Assembly: GCA_016617855.1 (NCBI GenBank)
Contig: JAECUM010093595.1
Span: 1-64,000, forward strand
Reading direction: 5' to 3'
From: Megalonaias nervosa
Lineage: Eukaryota; Mollusca; Bivalvia; Unionida; Unionidae
DNA: 64,000 bases
Positions within the stretch are counted from its first letter, which is position 1, and each line of letters starts with the position of its first letter. This document shows positions 9,241-23,800 of this stretch, one piece after another. Under the pieces are notes generated by a model. It worked only from the letters and a program-made list of their open reading frames with translations, did not search any database and was not told the DNA's origin. The position numbers and the translations under genes were made by a program.

Positions 9241-10092
9241 TTTTGATGTCGATTAACAGTGTAACGAAAGTCAAATTTTCAGGAATATCACACACAACTG
9301 GCAACCAAAACGACGCTTTTCTACAAAGTAAAGTTATAATGTTTTTGTCAGACTTTACTTACCCTGATGTCTTTTCTCTAATAAATTCAAATTCTCACAA
9401 AAGAAATGGACCTGTTTTCAAGTTTCGCTGGCCTACATTTCAGTTGGCTGGATAGCGATGAAAGCTGGGAATGCTGAAATCAGGTTAGGTTGAAATATTA
9501 TTCTTTAACGAAACAAATAAAAAATATATTATGCCTATTGGAACTATAAGCAATGTTTCATTTTGTTCAAGAAATATATCCTCCACATGACCTACTTGAA
9601 CATACTTCAGCATACCTCGACTACCGTCGCATTGCAACAAATTCAAATGTATTCAACGGAACATGAAAATGCGTCCATTTGCTAGTGTCATATTTTGATT
9701 CCACCAGGATAAAGACAGCACAGTAAGTATATTAATTACACATAAATTAGTGGAAGAGTGTCGATATAGGCTGTCATGTGTGTGAGATATTCCTGAAACT
9801 TTGACTTCTCGTTCCGATGTCAACGACATTGAAACACGCTATGCAAGGCCGTTATTTGGGTTGTAAGACATAGCACTAAAACAAAAACAACATGTGCTAT
9901 GACTTACATGTAGGATTAACCATAATTTAGGTTCTCAAAGAGAAAGTAAAAGTCATTTTGCATAACGTGCTCTTTTTGTAGTATTCACACACTTCCCATT
10001 TGTTTGTACTCCCACCCCCAAAATAAAATAAAAATAATAGTTCTTGAAAATGAAACGCAATAAGGATATTAAAAATATACAAAACTTAGTAA
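9241..10092. other. Non-coding DNA, no gene seen
   Basis: A 70-codon ORF at 9243-9455 has no recognisable features and is not called. The rest is AT-rich with no clear repeat. Confidence 0.45.
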
Positions 10093-10563
10093 TTTTATTC
10101 ATGAATTTATAATCTCTAACCTGATTTTCCCCGAGGGGGCACCCCCAACACTGTCAACCAATTAGCACTTCAAACCAAACGTTATCTCTCGATGTAACTA
10201 AAGTATACAGTCTGCTCATTGTTCTTTTCTAGAATAATCCATTTTAGTAAAATCTCTGTTGTTATCTGCATCCAATAATTTGCATTGTCTGGTTTTAAAT
10301 ATTTCTAAACGAAATTGAAGATGAAAAGGAGGACTCTTGTATACATGTGTTTAAAGAGCTGTAACTCCAGAATTTACAGAATTATTGAGATTATCAAAGG
10401 CAGTGTGTTTCATCACATCCGTTGCTTGAAAACCTAGACACCTATGCAAATATGGCTACTGTTGTTCAAGAAAGTCCCATTTGATTCCAAATATCAATAA
10501 GTTGACAGTGTTAGGGACTCTCTGGTGACAATCAGGTTAAAAATTATAAATTGATGAATAAAA
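10093..10563. mobile_element. MITE with about 60-bp terminal inverted repeats
   Basis: The left end (10093-10155, beginning ttttattcatgaatttataa and ending caacactgtc) matches the reverse complement of the right end (10504-10563, beginning gacagtgttaggga) with scattered differences. The interior of about 350 bp has no ORF. A further end-like fragment of the same family lies at about 38877-38940. It is a non-autonomous DNA transposon of unassigned superfamily. Confidence 0.65.
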
Positions 10564-12844
10564 TGACTTACATTTTATGCATGTTTTGAATCCTTGATGC
10601 TTTTTGTTTTTTAAATCAGTAGGGGGTACAAACAAACAGGAGGGTGTCAGAGATTCCTGTAACGTTACCCACTGACTGTTGGATGTTTGGACTTTTAGGG
10701 TTGGAGGTCTGGGCATGTTCACAGTAAAAAAGTTGGAATTTGCTGAAACTACATAGTTGTGATGTAGGGCAGGAGTAGAAAAATCCATTGTTTGTGAGCC
10801 CAGGATAGCCAAAACTTTATACCAGGCAATAGTATTTCCCGGTGTGGAATGTCGCTTGGTAACTAACGAATTAAAGAATGATAATGTTAAAAATCATAAT
10901 CAACAACACACATTTGATTGTTAAATTTTCCTTTTGCTTACCTTTAGCATTGTGCCAGAATTATCTCCATTTAATTTCCTAGTTAATTGTTGGGTGGTTG
11001 GTATCTGTAAGAAGCGACACTGATTCACATGTGTGAGATACTCATTATGAGGTTAAACTATTTCAGTCCATCCTGCTAGTTCCTTGTGGTGAACCCTTAA
11101 AAAAACAAAACACCCCCTTTATTTGATTTGATACAAATGACATAATTAATATGATAATACAAAGCAGACCTGCTGTTTATTAGTGTAAAAATACAACAAA
11201 TGCTTTAGCAGGTCAGAAATCAAAACTCAGTTAATTAGGTTCTTACAGAAATGGTTGCGGACATGGTTGTGATGGCATTTTTTACATTTGAATACAAGAA
11301 GGCATATTGCCTTTATGATGATTACACTAAAACTGAATTGAAAGTTTGAACTAAAACAAGAATTTCACTTGACAAAACTTATTTAATTGGCATTTTCATT
11401 GATCAAAATTTCATCACATATTGTTATAGTGTACTGAGAACATTGTTTGGAAAGACAATATAATCAAATATATGAGTTCCTATAGGGGCTGATTTTTCTT
11501 GCATTTGTTTGTGAAAAAATAGAATCATTGCTTAACCCCACATTATAACTCGGTTCACGAGTCATCCAGTTGCAAATGATTGAGAGAGTGATGCATAATG
11601 GCTTGAATGGTATTGACTAAACTTTGTATATAGAAAGTTTATATTTACATTACAGTTTATAAACAGGAGTAATAGTATCAGATTAACAATAATCTGAACT
11701 TTCATGAGATAAACTCAGATAAACATTACAGATAAATATGTCAAGGGTGTCCGGCTACTTGAACAATGATGGGCAACAACTCACCAAGTCTGGTTACCCA
11801 TCAGTATCTTTATAGGTGTGGGGGCTGATTAATTTGACTACAAAACATCATCAGAAAAGACAATTGTTGGATTATCGTTAATTTGCTGATTTCAAACGTG
11901 TATCAATGTGCATGAAACCTTCCATTAGCAGGACTGATGATGAGTTGCAAGTACTGCATGATATTTCCATATATGACAATAATTTGGATTACAATTTTTG
12001 GATGCTATTTATTTGTATGACAATAATTCGGATTACAGCAATCAAGTAGGTGCAGTAATATACCAGCAACCAGAAAAATCTTCTGGGCAACCATTTATTC
12101 AAAGTTGATTGCCCAGGAACATCTAAAGAATTTCACAAGTTTTCTACCTTTGTGGTCACATTACACAGTGGCTTTCATAATTAAGGAACCATATATTGAA
12201 CCCTGCCGGCCTGAAATTGATAAGTAAGATATTTATTTACACGGAACAGTTCAAGCATAATTCATAGCTTTAATAAGTCGGTGTGTGTTGATTATCCAGT
12301 ATTAAATAGATTCTGCTCTAAATTGCAGCATTGTTTAGCAACATGATTACCAAATCTCACAGCCTACTTATTCAAAAATAGTTTACATATAATATGAAAT
12401 TGCCTTCACAGACCTCTGACATGCAGGAAATTGTAGTCCACCAGAACTTGGATGATGTTAGTAAGCAATCAGAGAAATTATCACATAAGAGGTTCACTAT
12501 ACAGTGTGACCCTGCTATAACATGGTAGTTGGAGCCATAGAACCCAACCATATTATAGACCGAACCATGTTATAAGCAACCAGGTTAGTTAGCTGAAGAA
12601 AATGATGCATGTACCCCACCAAAATTTGTGTGTCTGGGAGGGAAATAGGTAATAAACGTGGGCGCAGACATACGTGCTTCATTGGCACAGTTACAATCTT
12701 AAATCAATGCATATTAAATGAGAAATACACCTGTAGTGAAAACAGTGAAGGCATATATAATATTTCACTTTATTCAGAGAACCACGCATTAGTACATATA
12801 CGTGTTTACTGTTTATATATACATGTCTAATGTATAGCATGAAT
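10564..12844. other. Non-coding host DNA
   Basis: No supported gene. A stretch near 12500-12590 (ctgctataacatggtag, then accatgttataagcaacc) looks like the end of an old DNA transposon, but its partner end was not found. Confidence 0.4.
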
Positions 12845-12988
12845 AGAGTATCAACACCGTGTACTCATCCATGAATCTCATCACATATATTGAGTCCACA
12901 ATACAAGTATTTCCATAGAGTATCAACACCGTGTACTCACCCATGAATCTCATCACATACATTGAGTCCACAATACAAGTATTTCCAT
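12845..12988. repeat. 72-bp tandem duplication
   Basis: Two nearly identical 72-bp copies begin with agagtatcaacaccgtgtac at 12845 and 12917. The duplication is recent, with only a few differences. Confidence 0.8.
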
Positions 12989-15900
12989 CGAAAATATGCA
13001 CACACAGAGATTTAAAATATTCAATAATTCTGTCACAGGTCATAGGGGTCTGAATTCAGTGGAAAAAATGGCACAATCAATGAATGATGAAGCACGTTTA
13101 CTTTTCAGTTAGTTAGTTTGCATTTTAAGCCACCGTTGGTGACATTCATAAACATTTTTCCTGCAAAAAAGAAACTTTCACGGTACAGTAAACAAGTTCC
13201 AGTCACGTTAGAAAATGAAACAATCCATCAGATTCCATTGCTTTTATTTAAGTTTGGTACTTAAGATCCTTTGAAAAATGGTTCTTTGTTTTTATTGAAG
13301 ATTGTAGTTGGCTTTCTTTGATGAAGGGTGCATGCATTATTGAAGTCACTGCTAACGGACAGCTTTGGAAAACCAAACAAATGCTCATTTTTTATTGTGG
13401 CAGCAAATCAAATAATTGTATTGCATGATTGAGACTGATTTTATTTCGTAGTTGGTACATTTTCATAACAATCGGTGCTTCACAGGTAATGTTTTCTTTG
13501 AAATTTCAGCAAACTATTTTATCTGGGTACATTTTTAAAAATGAAATTGACCATCATTTGGTCAATTGTAGTTACTGTTCCTCCCTGCCTACTGAAAAGA
13601 CCAACAAGTAAGACTATGGTTTTTTTCTTTTCTGCTATCTTCCCTGTTCAAGTTTTTGATATGTTAACCTATCAATACCTTGATGGATTGATCTGATATT
13701 TCAGTTCTTCTGGTCTGAATTTTATACTGCATCCAGTCAAAATCGCTCTTACATTTGTCATTGTCACTGTCAATAACATGGTGATCTGTTGGTTTTGCAG
13801 TGAGATGCTGCCAGCTAGCTGCTGTTACCTGCTATTCATTTGGCTAGTTGGTATTACATGGTAAGGGAGGCAACTCACATCACTGAGTACTTGAGTATAA
13901 TTTAAGACAAATGTTTATGAATAAGATATTGGGAGTGGGATGGATGAGAGGAAAAAGAAACTTACTTCCATATATAAGTTTATAGACTTCAGGCATCATG
14001 CTACCAGGCGAAGTGGGTGACTAAGTCACCTAAATAATGTTAACTTCACCTTCTTCTGTTGGGAAAGCGAAAACAACTTCACCCTGTAATTTTTTTAGAG
14101 GTACATTGACTAACCATACCTTTTCAGATGCCCTCTCGCCTTAGCCAGGTTAGTTCTAGTGTTGTGTTGTAGCGCAATGTATTCATCAGTAGCTAGGCCT
14201 AGTTTTGATATCAGTTAAGCTGACAAACAAACACTTGCACATTCACAGGATTGTGTTTTGATAGCTGATTGACCATTAACCCTTTCCTGAGTAAGTTAGC
14301 AACTATAGTACAAAGTAATGTATGCGTATTTACTCATTTAAAATTAAATATAAATTGTTCTTTTAAAATTTAACACTAATTTTCTTTAACCAAAGTCTAT
14401 TCAGTCCTGATTATTGAATGCTCTGCACCTACTCTGTCACCAAGAAACTTCCAGACCAAAGTTATCGATCGCTATCTATGGACTTTTACAATGGTGGCCA
14501 TGTACTAAATTGGGGTCAAAATAAGAGCTCGTCAAGTGGAATTGTCACAATCGAGGGTAGTACAAATTTGTTTATCAATATGCGCAGCTTTCATTGTGAT
14601 ATCACAGCGTGCAGCATTCAATCTGGATTGTGCTGGATCACACCTTTAGGTTTATTTTGTCCAAAAATGTCTATGTACTTTAACATTGATTTTGCCGTAT
14701 GCACCTTTCGGGGCATCTAAATAATGACCTTCCAAAGGAATATGGATGTATATGAATCAAAATGAAGTGAATACTTGCTAATTTAAGGTATGTAGAATCA
14801 AATTCTAGAATATGACACCCATGACTGAAATAGTCGGTGTTGAATGCCTACATGAGCCGTTTGACTTGTACTATAGGCCCCTAAAACTGCCCAATTTACA
14901 CATGTTGTCCTTTGATGCATACACACTTGTGTTTTGAAACCTTAGCAATAGTATGTAAATAGCAATTTGTGTTTTAAGAACAGAATTGATGATCTGGATA
15001 TTTTAAGTGCCTCTTTTACCCTATTTCATCATAAAATTAGTTTGAAACAACGTGAACCAGTAATGGGGAAATAATGGCATATATTGATATATATGGGAAG
15101 TACCAATTTATTAGATTGTCTGAAATCATCGGGCAAATATACTCACAAAAATATACAATTCATAGAAAGCAAAGCCTAGATATCATGTTATTTAAGATTT
15201 AACTTTAAAATGTAGTTATGTAGGTCAGAAATGTGTGGGGCAGTGCTATGTTGTGGAATTCATGAGAAGTGCTGTAAGGTCAAAGTTGTTTTCTGACTTG
15301 ACTCATATTTGTGAAAATACAGAAAAAAGCTGCGAAGCAGATACTGTTTAACTAACACCTAAAATTACTACAAGTACGCAGACAAAAAAATAAACCATAA
15401 ATCGGCAATCCTATCAATGGGCTGTTGTAATGAAGCTATATAAAGTGAGTGATTACATTACGAAAACCACTCCTTCTATAAAAATAGATGTACTCATGTC
15501 TGTGTTGATTCATTTGGAAAGAAGTTTAGGTCATATACTGACTACAAAGGAGCCATGTCTGTAGTTTTATGCATTTTAGTGTGTTATGTATAAATAGTTA
15601 CGGTAATATTTTATCGGCAACAAAGAAATGAGGATGAACAGTGTGATCTGAAGACAAGTGTGCATTTGCTTTCATGTACATGGTACAGGGGTTGTTTGAG
15701 ACGCGTTTAGAAACCTTTGAAAGTGCCATTATTGTGAACTTTTAGAAAGTATATAAAAAAATATATATTAAAAATATTTAAAAAATGATTAAGGGTAGTT
15801 GATTAAGCATTTTAACTAACTAGCTATTAAAATAATGTAATCAGTTAAAATTTATTACAATGTAGTTTCTATTAGTATCTTTTAGAGTCATGTGGCTAAA

Positions 15901-16006
15901 TTAACTCAGAAAATGTTCTACTTGAAAATAAAGTATTGCATAAATCCAGTGTTAAATGCAAATATGTATCCTGGGAAATAGTGAGCATAAGTCAGATAAG
16001 AGAAAA

Positions 16007-16010
<4 letters not shown>
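12989..16010. other. Non-coding host DNA
   Basis: No supported gene. A 100-codon ORF at 14418-14720 has no recognisable family and no splice context, so it is not called. Confidence 0.4.

Positions 16011-16048
<38 letters not shown>
16011..16048. repeat. (TA)n microsatellite
   Basis: An uninterrupted ta dinucleotide run. Confidence 0.95.
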
Positions 16049-16053
<5 letters not shown>

Positions 16054-16529
16054 CATGTATTGTGTTTCTTGCTGCACATCCACTTCTCCATGTTAAGCTC
16101 TCATTTCTCCCTGCTCTGTCCAAAAGGAGACGTCACTTCTCTCTTAAATTCAAGTCTAGCTTGACCCCCGGACTTCAGAAATGATTCATCATCTTTCTGA
16201 TATACTGTTACAGTAAACCAATTTATCATTTTACCCATTAAACTTGGGCTAGACCTGTATATGTGGTTCACAAGTCATATTGAGTATAGGTCATAATGCA
16301 TATAGTTTGTTGTTTGTGTTTGTTGTATGAAAGAATGCTACAAAAATTCTATGCAGTGAAAGACAATCTTTATTGTGTGGTCACAACATGTATGCCTATT
16401 CATTTCCATTACTGATAATGCCATATTCAGATTAGGTGAAAACTCACTAACAATGAATAAGAAAAGCAGGTGAATTTAAATATCAGTGAGGTAATCTTGA
16501 GAGTCATAAAAGAAATATTTTCTTGATTG

Positions 16530-16624
16530 CAAGCAGAGGGCAGTTGTGGTTCTCAGTGATTCCGTAATCAATAAGTAATAAGCAGATTACAGCATCCTTG
16601 AGAACCACAACTGCCCTTTGCTTG
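16530..16624. ncRNA. 95-nt near-perfect hairpin, miRNA-precursor-like or tiny foldback
   Basis: A 40-nt left arm (16530-16569, starting CAAGCAGAGGGCAGTTGTGG) pairs with a 40-nt right arm (16585-16624, ending CAACTGCCCTTTGCTTG) at about 35 of 40 positions, with a 15-nt loop between. The mismatches cluster toward the loop side. Size and shape suit an animal pre-miRNA, but no known miRNA seed is recognised. A short foldback transposon would look the same. Confidence 0.4.
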
Positions 16625-19550
16625 GAATGAATCATAAAATTGGACATTCCCATGGGGGTGAGAAAATCATTTATTTTGGTTAAGGATTGAATGAAAAAGT
16701 GAATGTAGTCTGGTAATTTGTTTCTTCTTTTAGTGTGCTAGTATCTAGCTGCTAAACAACACATTTTGTTGATTAAAATAGAACGAAGCTAATTGAAATC
16801 AATATACCAGTAGAATGAAAGCTTCAGTCTTTTATTTGATTCCACTTGCTACACACAAAATTAGAGATGGGGCAATGTAAAGCCATTAAGAATCATTAAA
16901 GTTGTGACATCACAGCTCTCCATGGCTGTACATTTGGAAAACTGGGACTCCAACTGTTTTCAATGAAGGAGTCTTGAACTCCAGCTGTTAAAATTATAGA
17001 ACAGTGTTCCAGCTATAAAAAAAATAGAGAAGCACCCCCACCTGTACTGTGTACACCTGTCATTTTCAGTGTGCCCCACTATCTTAATGAACTGCATGTG
17101 ACAATGCTGTCTTATCAAGCTGCAAGTTTGATATTTGCTCAGGACCATGTAACAGATGGTAGTTGTCTGAACTCCCTGTGATCTTCCTGCATAATTGACT
17201 TGTTTTCAGTTACAGTCTTTAATAGATTTCACAGATTGTATGATCAAAGTGTTACTTATAGAGCACAAGCTCATTCTCTACATAAGTACCTGCATCTGAC
17301 AGTGAAGCCATGGAAATGGAGTCAGACGATATTTTTGATGAGTGGACCACAACGATATAGTGACTAGATGACAATGGAGGATTTCAGAACTTCATCAGAC
17401 AATGAGGATGAATTCTTGGCCTTTATCCATGTGATATTATATGGTGGCATTTATAGGATACTGTAAATTAAAAAAATGTGCACTTTCATTGTTTATTTGT
17501 AAGACGAGTGGAATTAACATATTTTTTGGATTTTGTGAAATGGATCATTCTGAACTATTTTTATACATGTGTGTAACCTATAATCGAATTCATGGATTTA
17601 TCATATAACTGGATTTAAAATGTCAGGCATTATGGATATAATGGATTTTATTCTGACAAATTATGAGTATTAATTTAACTGTGACGTGTTCCACTCAATA
17701 AAATATATTTGTATTTTACACTGATTCTGTCATTATCTAGGTATCCAGTTTGGCTTGTTTAATTTTTTAAGGTTCAACTTTGACTCACTCATGACCAGTC
17801 AGCCCTTTAGATGGATCAGACCTGCAAAATACACCCTGACTTATTGGAGGGTCAAAGAAAAATTGGCTTTTTGTAGCCATAAAATGGGGGGAGAGGGGGA
17901 CTTAAAGTCAAAGTTCTGTTATAATGAAAGTGCCATTTACAGATTTATTTAATAGATTTTGCTTTTAGGTTATAAAGAGAGGTGTAAATATGAGTTTTAT
18001 GTGATTTACTGTATGATTTATACTGTACATAAAGATTTATTCCATACTTTATATGATTTTGGATATATACATTAAAAATAACATGGCTTTTAAAGTGTTG
18101 GCAGAAAGCAATTTGATATACCAGTACTAAAGAGTTGGAGAGAAAACTAGTGTAGTAGCATGGATGTATAACACTAAAACTGAAAGGGAAAACCTAGCAT
18201 TTAAACATGTTATCACTTTGTTAATTGTCATTAAGTTCCAGGCTGCTGTACCAGTTTTCGAATCTTGTGCTAATCTGATTACCAAGATCTAGATCAAAAT
18301 TTAATTAGCACAGGGCTATGCCATGTTGACTCCATCCAGGTAATCTGAGACACTTTGAATTATATCTTTCTCTTCCAGTGACCTCACAGCAGCACACATT
18401 GCAGGTGATAATGGGATGACATACATATTTTCATGAGAGTCTACATTTCTAAGATTGCTCTGTATTTTTGGGTCTGCAAAATTTTGTTGAAGTATATTTA
18501 AAAGGTTGGATAAGTCAACATTTATGTGTTAGTGGTAGATCATTATCCTTTATACACAATTGATACAAAATCAGGAGAGAGAGAGCCATTGAGATCATAT
18601 AAACTTTGGCGAAAGATAACAGAATTTGAATTTTAGAAAATTCTTTCACCTATATGATAGTATTCTTTCTCTCTTATTTTAACACTGTCCATTGAAGCCA
18701 TTTAGTATATTCCCTTACACTTGGACCACCTTTTCATGAAATACATTATAAGAGCTAATTGTATCCCTTAGCCTGACATCCTGGACAAATGAGTTTTGAA
18801 GTTGGACAAGTAGAATTTGGAAGGTGCTAGTCTGGAACAAGTGCTTTTTTCCGATTTTAAAACAAGTCAGCAGGTGCCAATTTTCATGCTTTAATCACTT
18901 TATCTGCCTTATGTTGCCATTCATTCCCTCTATTTTTTCATTCACCTCTGGATGTAAGACACCAGTCATAACTATTCCATGACAGCTGTCACATGCTTGC
19001 ACAGTTTAAGTACCATTTGACTGCATAATGGGCTAACTATTTCTCCAGAGAGATATAAGCCAGACTCAGTGTGAGCAAAAAATGTAAAATACAGTAAAAC
19101 TAAGAGAAAGAGAAATTTGTAACCACATTGGGTTGGTAATTACTCATGGCTTGCATTACATGGTTCTAAAGGAAAATGCGCAGTTATCTCAAGCAATATC
19201 CCCAACACAGCTATGAACTGCTTGCATAGTGCTGGACCAAGTGGCAGACATGTACTTAGACATTCTTTCAAGTCTAGCTTTAATGTAAATATGATTAATG
19301 CTGCAAAATGAATATTTTTAACCTACGTTTTGAAAAATGTTGTGCATGTATTTCTTTGGTTCTTCTGGAGATTAAAGCATGTGTGTCCAGCCTGGGGCCA
19401 CATGCAGCTGAGTCCTTCACATTGTGTGCCTATGGCCATATTGGCAGTCCTTTTGAAACTATGCATTTTAATTAATATGCATAATTAGTGATGAGGAACT
19501 GTTCTTGCTCATGCAGCCTGTGACCTTAAGCATTTGATATGTTTTGGCCA
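16625..19550. other. Non-coding host DNA
   Basis: No supported gene. A stretch near 18088-18130 (gtgttggcagaaagcaattt, then gatataccagtac) resembles 36713-36753, so both are pieces of one dispersed repeat. Confidence 0.45.
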
Positions 19551-20848
19551 CCAGCCAAGAAAGGTTGGATGATCCTGGATAAAACAAGCAAGGTTGGATG
19601 CCCCTGGATTAACCAAGAAAGGTTGGATGCCCCTGGATTAACCAAGAAAGGTTGGATGCCCCAGGATTAACCAACTAGAAAGAAAGGTTGGATGGCCTTG
19701 GATTAACCAAGAGAGCTTGGATGCCCCTGGATTTTAACCAAGAAAGGTTGGATGCCCCTGGATTAACCAAGAAAGGTTGGATGCCCCTGGATTAACCAAG
19801 AAAGGTTGGATGGCCCAGGATTAACCAAGAAAGGTTGGATGCCCCTGGATAAACCAAGAAAGGTTGGATGCTCCTGGATTAACCAAGAAAGGTTGGATGC
19901 CCCAGGATTAACCAAGAAAGGTTGGATGCCCCAGGATTAACCGACTTGAAAGAAAGGTTGGATGGCCTTGGATTAACCAAGAAAGTTTGGATGGCCTCAG
20001 ATTAACCAAGAAAGTTTTGATGCCCCTGGATTAACCAAGAAAGGTTCGATGCTCCAGGATTAACCAACTTGAAAGAAAGGTGGGATGGCCTCAGATTAAC
20101 CAAGAGAGGTTGGATGCCTCAGATTAACCATGAAAGGTTGGATGCCCCTTGATTAACCACAAAAGGTTGCATGCCCCAGGATTAACCAACTTGAAAGAAA
20201 GGTTGGATGGCCTCGGATTAATCAAGAGAGGTTGGATGCCTCAGATTAACCATGAAAGGTTGCATGCCCCAGGATTAACCAACTTGAAAGAAAGGTTGGA
20301 TGGCCTCGGATTAATCAAGAGAGGTTGGATGCCTCAGATTAACCATGAAAGGTTGGATGCCCCTGGATTAACCAAGAAAGGTTGGATGCCCCTGGATTAA
20401 CCAAGAAAGGTTGGATGTCCCAGATTAACCAACTTAGAAGAAAGGTTGGATGGCCTTGGATTAACTAAGAAAGGTTGGATGGTCTCAGATTAATGAAGAA
20501 AGGTTGGATGCCCCTGGATTAACCAAGAAAGGTTGGATGCCCCAGGATTAACCAACTTGAAAGAAAGGTTGGATGGCCTTGGATTAACCAGGAAAGGTTT
20601 GATGGCCTCAAATTAGCCAAGAAAGGTTGGATGCCCCTTGATTAACCAAGAAAGGTTGGATGCCCCTGGATTAACCAAGAAAGGTTGGATGGCCCAGGAT
20701 TAACCAAGAAAGCTTGCATGTCCCTGGATTAACCAATAAAGATTGGATGTTCCAGGATTAATCAAGAAAGGTTGGATGCCCCTGGATTACTCAAGAAAAG
20801 TTGGATGGCCTCGGATTAACCAGGAAAGGTTGGATGCCCCTGGATTAA
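19551..20848. repeat. Minisatellite of about 29-bp units with higher-order repeats
   Basis: About 1.3 kb of units built on ggttggatgcccctggatta followed by accaagaaa (29 bp). A longer variant carries accaacttgaaagaaa. Blocks of several unit types are repeated together, for example a roughly 94-bp block in 20150-20340, which shows higher-order structure. The 83-codon ORF over part of it (20149-20400) is a by-product of the repeat. Confidence 0.9.
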
Positions 20849-23800
20849 AGATGTATTCATCTTATCCAATATGTGTTAGTGATTTAAATTTTGAGACAAA
20901 TGTTTTGGTTGAATAAAGGAGATAGCTTTATATATATAATGCGTATACCAGTATATCATCTCAATTTTTCTCAGTAATACTTCATAAGTATAACGCATTC
21001 TCACTGCACCTCAGTCAGCAACTCTCAGACTTGGTGGTAGATTTGCTGTGACACTTTTGTAATTCTCATGATTGTTATCAGGTAGATACTAAATTACAAC
21101 CTCAGCTTACATCCTCTCCATACATCATTTTCATCTTTATCTGGTAAAATTAAGCTATATTCATCAGTGATTTTTATCCTTTTTGATCTTGCACAGGGAG
21201 CTGCAGTAGCTAAGTCGTTTCAATTCAGAGGTTGCACCCAATCCAGTCTAGGTTGGGTGCCTTGGTGTGTCTTTGTGAAAATCACTTAAAAGTCCCATTT
21301 CCTCAACATGATGTGGTCATTCGTGTGTTAAAAGTAGTTAAAATAGTGTGTTAAAAGTACAGTTAAAATAGCGTTAAAAGTACTCTTAAAATAGTGTGTT
21401 AAAAGTACAGTTAAAACCAACTAACCAGTCCTCAAGCAAGATTGCCATTCCCTCTCTCTTGTGTAGCAGTTATGTTATAGATCATCATTGAAAAGGTATG
21501 ATATGTGTAAAGATAAAATCATAAACCCCAATTTATTCAAAATGGTACATGAAAAATCTGTCGTTGGATAATTCAGTTTCACAGCTACTACCAATGCTCA
21601 AATAACTCATCATATTTTAATGAAAATATTAAAGATTTTTTTAATTATACCTCTAAAATACTGCCGCATAACTTTAGAATAACATTTTGATGTTTGCCAT
21701 AAAATAGGAAAACTTCCTAAAATAGTTAATACTTATTGAGGGCAAATTGTGTCATTCCATTATGTTTTTCAGAATAAATATTGGATAAATTTATTAATCT
21801 TGATTATAGTATTTTTGGTCTCAACACTTTAATTATATGGTATTTGGTTTTACGGTTGAAAAAGCTTGCTATTTCATACAACTTTGAAAAAATGCCAATG
21901 GCCTACAAGCTGCTCATTACAGATGAAGAGACAGACATACAGAATGCCCTGACAAGATCATGATAACCCTGCTGGGCAGCTGGGGGATAGGCACAATTCA
22001 TGGCAAATAGAAGTCAACTTTCATAAAATGTTGAAATTAAATTTTGTAGATGATGGTGTTCATTTTGTTCACATCAGCTACTGGCTAGATTTAGTTGGGA
22101 ACGCTATCACAAGAACCATTTAAGCTTGTATAATTGACTTGTTCTTGCAACATATTTGTAACTGATGAAAATTTCCCAGCATTTACATCTTGTGGTGATT
22201 ATTTTCAAGATCATCTATACCTAAAGTTATTGCAAAGTACATGTGTAAGACTTACATACAAAAAGGTCAGAGTATTGCAATGATTGTACTCTCATTGGAA
22301 CTCTTTAATATCAGCTAAAGCAGTAGATGATGATTGGCTATTATATACAGTGAAATCTGTAGTATAAAGGACAGTCAATGGACATGACAATATTATCCTT
22401 TATATCCAGGCATCCTCTATATACAGGCCCAGTACTCCATGTCTGCATTACAGCTCATATTGTCATGGCTCTGATTGTTGAATAAAATGCTAAAAAGTAG
22501 AGATTCTTCGGGATATTAGGATTTCTTATGAAAAAGGTACTGCACATGTATTACGTTTTGGAAGAATGAAAATCCAGCAGCAGTAAAACTTGACAATGGA
22601 ATGCACAGTAAATTAAAAATGAAACGAGAATTGTTGGTAGTATTGAAAATGTTATTGTACTAACATGCATTGGACTTTTAATTTTGATCATCAGCTGATA
22701 AGTTTAACGTTGACATTATAAAAGAATTATTGAAACGCATTACACTATAGCCTCATCTAAAGGTTAAAGGTCAGCATGACATGTGATTCTTAAACCTGTT
22801 AGTGTCATGAACACCGATTTTGGGCAGACTCTAATGCAAAAATTGTTTTACATTTTTTTATTATATGCTCTTATCTGTAACCTACAATGTTCTTGATAAA
22901 GCAGACATCACATCAGTATAACAAAAATTGGCCATATAATGTTACTTGACATGATCTGTGGTACCATTTTAAAGTACAGGCATAGGGGCACTGTCCAGGA
23001 CCCCCTGCAGTGGTGAAGAAACATTTTTCAGAACTGAAGCTGATAAAAATTAGTTATGCACTTGTATGCTACAGCTGAGATTATATTCTCTTCCGCTGAT
23101 GAGCATTCATTCTGATGTGCTTCAGGAAATTAAATTTTCATCAGTAATTTGCATTTTTGCTGCCCACAAAATAAGAAAGTGATGTTTATAAATGTAAATA
23201 TGGAAAAAAACTTACATAAGGTACTGTAAATTTTTTATTCCAATACAATTTTTAGTCAAGAATCATTAATTTTACAATGTGACCAGAAATTGACAATCCA
23301 ATATAGATTTTTGACGTTAAACTGGATTTTCATGGCTAAAACACCATGATATTAACTGAGAACATTATACTAACTCCACCCTTCCAGATCTAATCACCCA
23401 TACTCAATTATGAAACATTTCATTTACAAGATAATCAGATCTAGCATCGTATTCATAATCACTGTAACTGTACAAGATCTGATTGAAGCAAGATGATATC
23501 AGTTATGCACTTATGAACTTGAGCTGTAATGAAACCTAGTGGAAAATGATCATTGGACTGGGAACTGTTAGAACAAGCAGAGATTTGCAAATCTCTTTTC
23601 ATTTAACAGTGCCTCTGGTGAGCTGCAATGGAGACAAATCTGTGCATGTTACTTCATGAAGTCCATTAGCTGCAACATTATTGACCTAAAAATGTACATT
23701 TATAGGAATATTTTTACAGGGGATCCCCAGAATTATCCATTAATGCAGGTTATACTGTAATTTCATATATGGTGGAATCTCTATAAGAAAAAGTTGGGTA

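Noticed and set aside
14418..14720. 100-codon ORF as a host gene
   Set aside because: There is no recognised domain, no splice evidence and no conserved neighbour; it is within the range expected by chance in 64 kb.
20149..20400. 83-codon ORF of repeated HERLHAPGLTNLKERLDGLG-like peptide
   Set aside because: It is read from the 29-bp minisatellite, is open only in a stretch, and stops in neighbouring units.
19551..20848. CRISPR array
   Set aside because: The units are contiguous tandem repeats without unique spacers, in an animal genome.
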